In this document: one piece after another, positions 14,421 to 25,140 of the stretch
How the letters are laid out: each line of letters opens with the position of its first letter
How positions within the stretch are numbered: position 1 is the stretch's first letter
DNA from: Aptenodytes patagonicus
Lineage: Eukaryota > Chordata > Aves > Sphenisciformes > Spheniscidae
Length of the DNA stretch: 64,000 nt
Reading direction: 5' to 3'
NCBI RefSeq assembly: GCF_965638725.1
Contig: NC_134949.1
Coordinates: 120,279,794-120,343,793 of the forward strand
Position numbers and translations under genes: made by a program
The notes under the pieces: generated by a model
The model's database searches: none
What the model saw: only the letters and a program-made list of their open reading frames with translations
Told to the model about the DNA's origin: nothing

Positions 14421-16150
14421 CAGTGTCTCTAAAGCAAGCGCTTTACCACATGGTCCTTTTGGTGGAGAGAGAAAGCCTGACGCTGTACCTCAGAAGGGGG
14501 GGGAGAATAAAAAACCTGCTCTTTTCCAGTGCTCGTGTACAGCCTTCTTATTTGTTCGGAAAGCAAGTAGAGGCAACACAAGCACATCAGACAAATATTT
14601 GTAATTGCTATATAGTTGCTTTCCTAAGCTCTTTGTCACCGCTTTTCTGCAGAGCTGTGACACCAAACCAGTTTAAGGACTCCACAGCATTACGATGCTA
14701 CCTTTTCCGTCCCTACATCTCAAGGCATTTAATACAGAAAAGGCACCTTCAGAACAAGGGTGGGCTGTGTGTCTCCACCGTGCAGCACCCTGGCAACCCC
14801 CGCCTCCACCACAGCTCCGGGCTTTCCTGTAACACTCTCGTTAACGTGCTGCTAATGATAAACACTAACTCTGTTTTAACTACAGGGAAAGTGAGTCAGG
14901 AAAAGCTGGGATAGTCAGATAGAAATGAACACTGCCATGATCTCTCAAGATTCATTTGTGAGCGTGTTGCGCCTCTTAATCTGGCAGATCAACTTTTGCT
15001 GTAGGAGGCCTTACTGAAAACATGCAGATATGTCAAGATACCTGAACAGAATGACCTATTATTATGTACTGCCATCATGCAATGATTACAACCCTTATTT
15101 ATATATATATATTTTCACAGTTGGATTTGTGTGACAACAAAGTTCACAACTGTGATCACAACTAATGTGGTCTACTCCATTTCTTCTTTTTTTTTTTATA
15201 CGCTTCCAGTGTAACTGGTAAACTTTTAACTAAAAAAAGGACACAGGATCTGTGCTTATCAGCAGTTAGGTGTTTCAGAATAATTCTAAAGAACTAGAAT
15301 CCTTTTCCTCTATTTTCAAACTTTTAATGTTTTCAAAATTATTTATTCTTTAAAACTTTAACTTCTCCATCTATAACATGCTCTGATTCTAGCTGAAGTG
15401 TTGTAATGTTGCTATGATTCCCAACCATATTTCCGCTGACATAACTGGAAATAATGATATTGTAGCAGCAAACCACTTGAGGATTAAGTGTCTGCCAGTG
15501 ATTTCTGCCTCCCCACACCCCTCAATCTTGCAAACTCTGCATATGAAATCTTTAATATTTTCTCACTGATTTCCTAAAAATACTTTTTTTTCCTATCTAG
15601 ACCAAGACCTACCTACATGCTCACAAGCTGACTTCATCAGCTTTAAACATGCAATCTGGGACCTGTGGCTCCAAAAGCACATGCCACTGCTTGAACTAAA
15701 GGTTTAGCTCTGTTACCTTAAGGAAGGAGAAGACTTGTACCTCAATAAATGATCACGTCTCAAAAAGCCAAGTGACCGTAAAGCGAGTTAGGCAGATCCG
15801 AGCTTGAGGTCTGCCTCCATATGTTGTGTTTTCCCTTCTCATGATGTGACAGACACCTTTTCTGGGGCCATTACATGATGAGCTGATGAGATTTGTTGGA
15901 AGCTTAGACCCTGGCTGTCCTCAGATTACAACAGTCACAGCACCAAATTACATGTCCCCTAATTAGGCAACACGGGCATATGTATTGTATTTGTATCAGA
16001 AAACGCTCCCACCAGCAGTGTAGCTATAGTCAGAACAGCTGGTGGGGATGCACAGAACAGTCCAGCAACTGAGGAACTGCCTTTCCCACTGTTCATTCAT
16101 GGTTTTAATTACCAACACTATTTACCTCCTTTCTGGCAGTTTAATTTTTA
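14421..16150. other. Intergenic stretch; one longer open frame, unassigned
   Basis: A plus-strand frame at 14423-14914 (163 codons) has no domain I recognise; its composition is Ser/Leu/His-rich without pattern. A TATATATATATAT run lies at about 15099-15112 and a poly(T) run at 15187-15197. Nothing else is recognisable. Confidence 0.45.
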
Positions 16151-16312
16151 CATCCCAAGGTGCTTTGAAAAACCCAGTTTTCCTTATCTGTAATGAAGGC
16201 ATGGTGAGGGGGAGTGATTTCTTAAAGCTCACCCAAAGGGATTATAGTAGAACCGGGAACCTGCTTTGGGTCTCCCAAATAAATGATGAGTGCTTTAACT
16301 GCTAGTCCAAAC
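16151..16312 (+). mobile_element. MIR-like tRNA-derived SINE remnant
   Basis: The order of blocks matches the central and 3' part of MIR-type SINEs: CCCAAGGTGCTTTGAAAA, a TTATCTGTAATGAAGGCATGG stretch, TTAAAGCTCACCCAAAGGG, AGTAGAACCGGGAACCTGC, GGGTCTCCC and AGTGCTTTAACTGCTAGTCC. These correspond to the family's conserved 'not-yet-lost core, then accession to the coding of nothing' layout, since SINEs encode no protein. Birds carry few, very old copies. The 5' tRNA-like head is not recognisable. The frame at 16042-16305 overlaps it and is incidental. Confidence 0.65.
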
Positions 16313-16740
16313 TTGTAACCAGCTCAGTCACATGTGGTCTGGCTCTCTGCTGCAGACACAGCTTAAAATATACACCAAAAAAGTGATAGGGTTTTGAAAT
16401 GGAGTTTGCAAAAGACTTATCTGGAAGAAATATTTTTAAATTCAAATTTTCCTTCATACTCTTCAAAGAACTGTGTTCAGTAATTTTGCAGTGGAGCCAG
16501 ACAGGGATTCAAGTTGAGGCAGCCAAAGGAGAGACATTTGGAGAACAATGTTTTCATCAGCATTTCGTACAGGTTTAGTTAGATGTTATCTCCCTTGTGC
16601 TGGTTGATTGCTTGCTCTAACCCCTCCTACGTGTCTCTCGATTTCTTCATTCCCCCCCTCCCCAGCAAAGACTCTAAAATAAAATTACTGCTATTGTTGT
16701 GCTTGCATGTAATATTTCTTCTCCTTGCTTTCTGTCCCAT
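16313..16740. other. Spacer between MIR-like and L2-like relics
   Basis: No gene or further repeat seen. A C-rich tract (CCCCCCCTCCCC) lies near 16652-16664. Confidence 0.45.
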
Positions 16741-16848
16741 CTATTTAAATTCATAATCTATTCAAGACAGAGGCTGTCTGTTTTTCTGTGTTTGTAAATT
16801 ATGTGACATATGATACCCAAACTGAAGACGGGCCCTCAGGCACTAACA
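16741..16848 (+). mobile_element. L2-like LINE 3'-tail remnant
   Basis: CTATTTAAATTCATAATCTA, TTCAAGACAGAGGCTGTCTG, TTTTTCTGTGTTTGTAAA and GGGCCCTCAGGCACTAAC follow the order of the L2-like tail ('atttagattgtaagctctt ... gggactgtct ... tctgtgtttgtaca ... ggctcctaggcacta'). It lies about 430 bp after the MIR-like relic at 16151-16312, on the same strand; whether the two arrived together is not known. Confidence 0.5.
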
Positions 16849-17398
16849 GATGAACTTTGGCACTTCTTGATGAAGTGATTAATGCAGCTACCTCACATTT
16901 CTGCCAGAGGTCACTGTCATCCTGGAGCAAAGGGAGAGATGTGCTTGCTCTTCAGCCATCTCACTTCACTGCTCAGGGTATTAACATGAACAGCTTGCAA
17001 CTGTCTATACAAGTTTCTGTGCCAGGCTGCGAATTGCAACAATTGAGGAAAAACAATCAAACTAATCATACACCGTTCATCCATCCATATCTTGCAAATT
17101 ATTTTCCTCAACTGCAGATCTCCATTTCTCAGAATAAAAATATTATTTCAGTACGAGTGTCTTTAGCACTTCAGAAGATGAATTTACACAAAATAAATTG
17201 TACAGCTCCTTAGTAAACATTTTCCACCGTTTTGTTGGATCTGTTTGAAGGGAGGTGCTGTAGGAACAGTAGAAATTTCTCTATAGCTACAAGAGTGCTT
17301 GTGTTGTATCCCTAGTTCTGCCATCTCAAAGACCAGAATAATTTAGTAAGTCACAAATGTTTAGAGGGTTTTGTTCATTGGCCTGAAGCACAATTAGG

Positions 17399-17422
17399 CA
17401 AACTCAACTCCTGTTGAGTTTG
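17399..17422 (+). repeat. Perfect hairpin, 10-bp arms
   Basis: CAAACTCAAC and GTTGAGTTTG flank the loop TCCT. The surrounding sequence resembles the sauropsid 'aactcccattgacttcaatggg' type relic, so the symmetry may descend from a repeat. Confidence 0.85.
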
Positions 17423-19841
17423 AGAGCTGGATTTCTAAGTGCTCCTGTCATGTGAACACCTCTCACTCCAAAATATAACAAATATAACTTTCCACTTGTA
17501 CTGAATAAGTAGGTAATATCACCATTATTTACATTCTCATAGTATTTAACAGTTAAATATTTCACAATAGATCAGAAATAGGACTTGGGACACTTCTTGT
17601 GGCTTCTTTGTCTCGCTTCCCTGGCTGCCACAGGCACCGCCACAGCCCCTGTGCCCAGCACGCCCCACTGAGACTAGGGCTGCTGGGCATGCCTCTCGCC
17701 CACACAGCCACACCATCCCAGGGACTGGGCAAGAGAAAGGCAGCCCTGCCTACCCCTGTCCTCTTTTGCAGGTAGTTCCCAAGGGTTCTATCCCTGCATC
17801 CTCCACGCTAAATTGCCCAGTCCAAGAAGAGGAGGTGTTATTGGCCGTGGGGGCAAAAAGGCTACCCAGAGCACAAGTGGGAGAGAAGGGTTGTGTGCAC
17901 GCATCCAGCATTCTTCCTTGAGCAAGAGCTATGGTGTTGCTGCAGGCTAGGGCATGGAGAGAAACCCGGAGAGGAGTTTGGACCACCAAAGGCTCTTGCT
18001 TTCTCCTCACAGAAGCCCATTGTGAAAAAAGGAAGTGGGGGACAGAAAAAACGATGGTTTGGGACCCAGGCAGCCCATAAAGATAAATAATATCCTCGTT
18101 TCTCATTGCCTTCATTCCCAAAGGCGTGCTAGCCAGACAGAGCTGCGCTACTCACAGATGAAGTAAAAGGAAATTAGTAGGGAAGTCCTGTGGCAGCAAT
18201 TAGCAAAGAAAAGGAGCTAGAGGAAAAAGCTCTGTTTCTGAACTTCAAACCTTTTTCTTTCTAACAGCAGTGATTTATATCCTTCCTATCGGGTTTACCA
18301 AGAATTATCCTCCCCTTCCTAACTGCCCCTCCCCCCCTTAATAGGTAACCACCTCACCAGCCTCTAATCAGCTACAAGGGTGACTCAAACTCAGACCATG
18401 CATTTGTATCCTACAAGGCCACTTTTATCCACCAGCAGTATTTGCTGTATGCGCTGCTCAATTTACCTTTCAGTTCAAGTCTACACACAGCTCCAGGCCT
18501 GCATCTTGTGCAGTGCTCCTCTTCCTGTGAAGCCAGAAGGGGTTTATAAGTTTTACTGAGTATCAGTGGTTAGGTCCAGCCTGTGGGCTACAAACTGAAC
18601 AGCCCTGGACTTCGCTGTTGGAAAGGACTGATACAGAAAGTCAGTCTTAAATACTGTTTTTGTTATAGTTCAGGATAGCCCTTTATAAATTGTTCCTTCT
18701 GTAAATGTGTAAGGGCATGGATCAGCACAAGTGTTTCCAAGATGATTTAAGAACATGTCTTTTTCACTGAAAATATGGAAGGGTAGACTTATCTATTCCA
18801 TATTTTTAATTTGTTTTAGGAAAAGAGGATTCATTTAATCAACCTAGAACTTTCTGCTTGCCTAATCTTTCTTTCTCTCGCAACATTTCCCAATCCACAT
18901 TCCTCTGAAAGTAGAAAGGGCCCTAAACAATGATATGTTTGAAGTTTACCTGGCAAGGAAGGAACTCTTGGACTGAAACGTGTGTCCACAGATAAGGTGG
19001 GATATGAACAGTGTCATGTGTTATGAAATTTATAATTTTTACTACAGGACAGCTAGACTGCATTATTTCAAATATTGGCTGAACACTATTTACTGATTGC
19101 TCTTAGATACAGCAAAAAAATATGTCATGGTTTAGAGTTGCTTTTTATTTGTTTTATATCAGTGAAATCTTCTTCCTCAACAAAAGAGTGTAGAAAAGCT
19201 TCCTTATTCTGATATAAAGTAGAAAGACTTGAAAAGCAGGTTATGAAGAGCTCTGAAACAAAGGCAGACTTAAAAAATAGGATTTTTTACTTTTTGTCAA
19301 CAAATTAGTTTTGATAACTTCCATCAACCCTGAAATCATGTATGAAGTGGTCACTATATGAGAGAAATAATGGATTTATATCTCCTTGGAGAAATTTACA
19401 GCTGAATTCCAAAGGTAGTAGATATATTTTGATCTGATGTACTACAAGGTACATTCAAGAAAAAGAAATATAACACTTTTAATCATTTACAACTGACATA
19501 TAGTTCATCAAACATTTTAAAAGCTGAATGCTTATAAAAAAAGTTGAACAAATCTGAAGCTTACTAAAATCTTCCAAACACTTTGCATTTCTTTGTAAAA
19601 GCCTACATAATAATACCTCTTCTGTCAGGCTCTAGGTTATCTTCTATTTACGGTTTCATCCTATCTCGGCAGACCCTTCCTGTCTTGCTTTTTGGCTCAG
19701 GATACTCCACTCCCTTTTGTTTGAGTAGTAGGAAGTTCACAGTTCCAACAGGAAGACCCCACCTTCCTAAGACAAATCAGATGTTATTGTATGACTCATT
19801 TTTCATGGATAACCTTGGTAATATGACATACACTTGATTTT

Positions 19842-19877
19842 AAAAAACAAAACAAAACAAAACAAAAAAACAAACAC
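19842..19877 (+). repeat. AAAAC-type microsatellite
   Basis: Repeated AAAAC/AAAC units on the plus strand, imperfect at both ends. Confidence 0.85.
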
Positions 19878-20940
19878 AAGAGATTTAGCTGAGTTTTGGG
19901 GATTCCTCTTTCCTTCCCTTGAATTTTACATATACGTACCACATTTTCTCTTTCTTTCAATACATGAGTAGCTTCCATTTCTCACTGTTTAATAAAGAAT
20001 GAAAAATCATTTGATATGCTTTCTCAGTCTTTACATACAACATGTATTTGAAGGCAATTTCAGTTTTTCATGTACCTAATAGTACAGCTTGATACCTGCT
20101 GACTGAAAACCGGTGGACATATGGAACCTCAGTCAGTTGCCTACATGTAGACATACAGACATAAAACTTATGTTTCTAGCATAAGTCAGGAGGCTACAGG
20201 TAAAACACAGAAGCTACAGAAGCTATTTCATCCTTTCTGGAGTAACATTTGAAGGACAGGAAGAATACAATGGAGTATTTCAAAAAGATACGCAATGCTT
20301 ATCATCAGGCAACTAAATTAAGCCTATTGTGTCTAAATTAATACACAAATAATGTGAACTACAACCTTGTTCAGATCTGATGAGTCCAATCTCTTGCCAT
20401 TTCCATGACCTGAGACTATAAACATTTACTGTGTTTCCCCTTCTGTTAAAGAATTCACCTAGCAACACAAATTAACATGATACAATTAAAAGTGTTTGAG
20501 TTATACAAAAGAAAATGGAAACTCCATAAGAGTCGCATGTATTTGGGAGCCTAAATCCTGTTATGATTGCATGTTGCTAGACATCCAAGAGAAAATGATG
20601 CAGGCTTTTGAGTCTAAATTATTGCAGCAAAAGCAGGAAATATTTGACAGCTCTTTATAGCTTTCACCATGATACCTGAGATGAGCAAAGATCCTCAGGG
20701 ATCAAATCAAGAGCAAAACTGTGTGTGAAAGAAAAAAAAAAATTAAAAAAATATTTGCAAAGTAAAAATAGCTTTATGCTAACTTCTGGAACACTTACCA
20801 TCATTTTAGAGTTTTAATGGTAAAAGTGGATTATGGCTAAAATCAACTCATGTCTGCTGCAGCATAAATTCTATTGTATTACGAATTTAAATGGTTTGAG
20901 ATTACAAATTGTACTCATGTACATCAAGGAAACCTTTAAT

Positions 20941-22650
20941 TGGGAAAGAAGTCAAAGAGAGCCACTGGTTATCTCAAAGCTCCTTCCTTGGCAGCAGTGG
21001 GGTTCACTCCCTGCTCCCCCATGCACCACGAAAGACTCATGCTAGCTTTTTAGATGGCTCAGCCATGCTTTCACTTGCCTTGGCTCATCTTCTCAGTGGG
21101 ACTACTTGTCCTGCCAGGGAAATTCCAGTTTTAGCTGCTGAAGCAGGTGGCTGTCTCCCAAAAAGGCATGAAGCTCAGGCTCGTTGGTCTCACTTGAAAT
21201 AGGGATAAGCTTTATGCCTGGGCTTTCACAGGTTATGCAGCTGCTTGGCTATGCAGAGGGCCCCTTTTCCATGGTTGCCTTCATGGTGAGGAGGACATCG
21301 GCTGTGGTGAACTGGGGTTACAGCTCAAGGAAGGGCATGGCCTACTGCCCTGGGCCACTCAGTAATAAAAAGCACTTCTTCTGTTCATCTGAGGTGCTGG
21401 ATATTTTGGCATATCCTGTTTCAGTGGCCAGGACAGTGGCAAGGGAGAGACATGGGGATTTTTTGGCAAGAATCACCTGGCTCTTTTCCTCTCCTGTAGT
21501 ACCCACTGAGGCAATAAGGACTGGGCAGGGCAGAGGTGCAGGAGGAGGAGGCAAATACCCTTCATGTTCTCTGCCTTGCAGGGAGGGCAGAAACATTTGT
21601 TTGGCCAAGTCACATACCTGTAAGTCTTCATTTGTCAACACCACAGTTTCCCCATATATCCCTGCCAGGGATGAGTAAGAGAAGGAGAAGAAGTAGATAC
21701 CCTTGTGAAGCTTCCTCTCCCATACTTGCTCCAGAATGGCAGAGTGGGGGTGGGGGGGGTGGACACAGGAAAATGTGGAAAGAGGCAAGATGTGGCATGG
21801 CCATGAGGTCTGGGGTTGTCAGGGATGGGTATTTTCACTGGAGGGCCAAGAGAACTGAGTAGCTTGATACTCTCTGCCATGCCTTGTGAGGACCAGGTGC
21901 TGCTTGGCACCGTGGCCTCAGGCAGGGGGTAGGACAGCCAGCCCAGCATCTGCAGAAGTGCCAGGCCAAGGCTGGGAATGAGCAGCTCCCAGGGCAGTCT
22001 TGCTCTGAAGGTCAAATAACACCTGCAAACGTCGAGGATGAAGCTGTGCAACCTGGACAGAGAAGCGTCTGTCAGCCCCAGCTGGGCTGCGATGCATTGG
22101 GTTTGCAGCTCTGCTGGCAAGGAGGATGTTCTTCAGCAAGCCCCTGCCACTGTAGCCCCGTGGGCAGAACTCCAGCTTGCAAGTGGCAAGGCAAAGAGAC
22201 TGAGTCATGTGTAACAGGCTGATGCGGATGGAGATGTGGGTTAACAGAGAGCAGAAACAACCCCGGTGCCTGGGAGATTGCTCTGTCTCTCTCTCCCACT
22301 CTGGCAGCGATGGAGAGGAGTGGTGACAGTAGCCTGGGAAGCATCACAAGACAATTTTTCTCCCTCCCGCACAGACAATTGAGAGCAGGTCAGAAAAGGC
22401 CAGAATTGGAGAGGAGAAGGAGGAGAGAGCTCCACAGGCTGTCCTCTGGGTTCAGAGAGATGCTGGCAGCCCTGGCTATTCTTATTTTAAACTCACAGCT
22501 TTTCAGCAGAAGGGGAGGAGTGAGGTCTGAGGCCAAGGAAGGGGCAGAACAACCACAGCAGCTTCCTTGCCCAGGCTGGTTCAGGAAAGGCTGCCATGGA
22601 GGCCTTGGTTAGCATGGAGGTGACCAAAGAGTGATGGGGTGAAGGGTCCA
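20941..22650. other. G+C-rich patch with overlapping open frames, unassigned
   Basis: This 1.7-kb patch is clearly richer in G+C than its neighbours. It carries frames of 164 codons (21184-21678, plus), 148 codons (21342-21788, minus), 161 codons (21635-22120, minus) and about 100 codons (22310-22612, plus). Frames on both strands cannot all be real, and low stop density follows from base composition. On the minus strand a CAG|GTATGT splice-donor match occurs at about 21620 (ACTTACAG then GTATGTGAC). I recognise no protein family. It may be a decayed retroelement, a pseudogene or a noncoding exon. Confidence 0.3.
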
Positions 22651-22989
22651 TGGGCTACCTGGATGCATGTCTGGGACTTGTGTTGGAGATACAAGGTGGC
22701 TTGAGGTAGCTTAGATAGCTGAGCAGTTCCTCAGAAACTGGTAACCCTTGTGGGGAATAGGGTTGGCCCAGAGGTTTGGACTCAGCAAGGCGTGGGAAAG
22801 ACTTGGCATCCTCAGAAAGAAATCTGCATAAATTCAGTATCAGTACTTTGACCTTGGAGTAATTCCTAAGCATGAGATATCTACCAGTCAGTAAGACTAA
22901 CATCATGTAACATATTTCTATCCCCAGCTATTCAGTTATAGCAGTTAATCAATAATTATGGTAACCACTTCATTGACAAACTGAAAACC

Positions 22990-23031
22990 TCTGGAGGTCT
23001 CTTCCAGCCTAAATTATTCTATGTATCTATA
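22990..23031 (+). mobile_element. CR1 LINE 3'-terminal remnant
   Basis: CTCTGGAGGTCTCTTCCAGC, then CTAAATTATTCTATG and TATCTAT, match the last 40 or so bases of many bird CR1 subfamilies, including a decayed ATTCTATG-type tail. I cannot follow CR1 further upstream, so only the tail is claimed. A very short 5'-truncated copy is a normal CR1 product. Confidence 0.6.
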
Positions 23032-24090
23032 TTTTCAGGTAGGTTTAGTTTCAAAAAGCTATTCCAATTACATTGTGATGTCTGTGTGACATCTGAAAGT
23101 TAGATCTTACACATTCTCTCAAAACATTTTTACAGAATGCTAAGCTTGGTTTTACATCAGCGTTTTACCACTCCTGGACCACTACTTATCCTTTGCCTGG
23201 AAATGATGAGATGAACTCTTTTGTCAGGGTGTGCAATGGTATAAATTCATGGCACTTAGATTTACTTTTCTGTTGTTCATTCCCTGATGATGAACCCCTT
23301 TTATTCACGTTCTGTACACTTGCCTGTCCTGTGCATACACATCCACTGACATGCAATCTCAGTCAGCATTCTGTTATCCTACAAAGATCACACTGGAGCT
23401 GGAAGGAGAAATTCTCCATGCGGAAAACTAATCCTGTGACATTTTCAGTGTGACAAGAACCAGGACATTCTGTAATTCTAACCAGACAGTCTGTTATTGA
23501 AAGATACGTGGTCCAATTTCTTGTCTAAAATGCAGCTTTTAATAGGGACCAGAACTTTGGGGTGCTAATCTAAGCCAAATTAAACTTTGCATACTTTGAG
23601 GCTTAACTATCACTACCATGTTGTGTTCTTCTTCAGTATTGTGTAACTCTTTCGCTACTTCCTGTTTGTCATGTAATTTCTTTGCTGTTTTTTGATGAAA
23701 ACCAATGCAAATGTTAGAAAAAATAAGAAGCTATGCATGCTAGACATCAGTTACACTTTAACACCTTTAAATGAAACTGTTTATTATTCTTATAGGGTCA
23801 GTTCAGAAGAAGAAATACATAAAAATCTTCTTCCTGAAATATATGGAAGGAGAGAAAAACCTCATATGGGAAAATTCAAGGGGAACAGGAGGCCACTGAA
23901 GAAGGAGCATAGTGTTGGTGTCTGAAGATAAAGTCAACTGACTAGCAGGCTTAATTTGCAGTGTTCCTTGGTAACTTTGGGACATTTCTTTTACATTTTG
24001 AAGTTAGACGTTACAGTCAATAGGAAAACAGCAATTTTGCTAAAGGCATGATTGACCAGTCTGTGTTCTGCATGTTGGGACAGAATCCCT

Positions 24091-24119
24091 TTAATAAAAA
24101 ATAAAAAAAAAAAAAGAAG
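24091..24119 (+). repeat. A-rich tract preceded by AATAAA
   Basis: TTAATAAAAAATAAA runs into 13 A residues ending at 24115. It looks like the poly(A) end of a retroposed transcript, but no source gene is recognisable upstream and no flanking duplication is seen. Confidence 0.45.
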
Positions 24120-24650
24120 AAATCTATACCAGTCTGCCTGAAAAGTTGCCACTGTTCTGCATATATTATGCAGACCAAAGTCTCAGTAATACTGTTTCCT
24201 AACTATCTCCATCTGGATCACTGAGTTCTGAAATACATAACAAAGCTTTTCCCATTTCGATCACGATTTTGACCAGAGCATTATATACCGCAGAACCTCT
24301 GGGCCAAGGGAATTTGTGTCTTGCAACAGTCCCAAGGATTATACTACTGAAGGTGTAAACCATAGATTGCTGTTTACCAAGAAATGCCATGGGTTATGCT
24401 GGCTAGTACCAAATGTTTAGGAAATCAAAATGCTTTTCTACATCCTACATCCTTAATTCACATGTATAGCAGCATTGTTTGTGGAGTAGAGTTTCCTTCT
24501 GGGAACATCTGAAGAAGTTACAAGTCCTTTTAAGATGACCTCAGTGCTTGTAACACTTACATCCACTAAACACAAAAAGCCAAAAGCAAACCTGTTTCAG
24601 TGCTCCAAGTTGTTTGTTTCACTAAGATCCCACAGCACTGACAGGACCTT

Positions 24651-25140
24651 GAGTATCTCCAAGCAGCCAAGGTTTGGCTTCCTGGGCTGAGGGTCAACTT
24701 AGAAACAGTGCAGCTGGTGGCCTTGAAATAAAAAGCCAGAAGCAAGGGGCTTCCCCTTCTTCACCCAGGGCTGCTGCTGAGCTGAGGCTCCTGCTCTCAC
24801 TCCTGGTCCCTGCCCAAGCTGCAGCTGCAGCCACCCTGCAGGCTTGCCCCTGCTTGGCTCTGTGCCTCACCAACCCAGACCAGGACCTTGGTCCACGGGC
24901 TGACTTCCAGGTGAGTCTGGATGATATTGGTTACCATCTGTGGACCTGACCCTGTCCTTGCCCCAGGGGCTGCCTTCATGGCCAGGCCTGGGGTCTGCAG
25001 TGGTGCCTTGCAATGGCTGGGCTGTGACTGACTCCCATCACTGTCCTTGGCCCATCCCAGCCTGCCTTGCTGAGGACTGAGGGATGGGGCTGGTCTGGGA
25101 GGGAGGACACAGGTCTGCTGGCCCCTCTCCAGCCCTGAGT
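24651..25140. other. G+C-rich patch, possibly an unclassified repeat
   Basis: Pyrimidine- and CTG/CAG-rich sequence (for example GCTGCAGCTGCAGCC at about 24819-24833) with abrupt A+T-rich flanks. Opposed frames at 24674-24949 (plus) and 24797-25252 (minus) have low-complexity translations rich in Leu, Ala, Pro and Gln. The abrupt edges suggest inserted DNA, though I cannot name a family. Confidence 0.3.

Larger units (their letters stand above)
16849..20940. other. Intergenic stretch with simple repeats
   Basis: Includes a perfect 10-bp-arm hairpin at 17399-17422, a richer patch at 17590-18090 with opposed short frames (17750-18121 minus, 17893-18090 plus), and an AAAAC tract at 19842-19877. 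No known domain appears in the frames. The rest is A+T-rich and featureless. Confidence 0.5.
22651..24650. other. Intergenic stretch around a CR1 tail
   Basis: Apart from the CR1 tail at 22990-23031 and the A-rich tract at 24091-24119, I see only short frames with no known domain (for example 23193-23453 and 23692-23925). Confidence 0.5.

Noticed and set aside
20380..20460. Possible antisense CR1 3' end (GATGAGTCCAATCTCTTGCC)
   Set aside because: No terminal ATTCTATG units and too few matching blocks.
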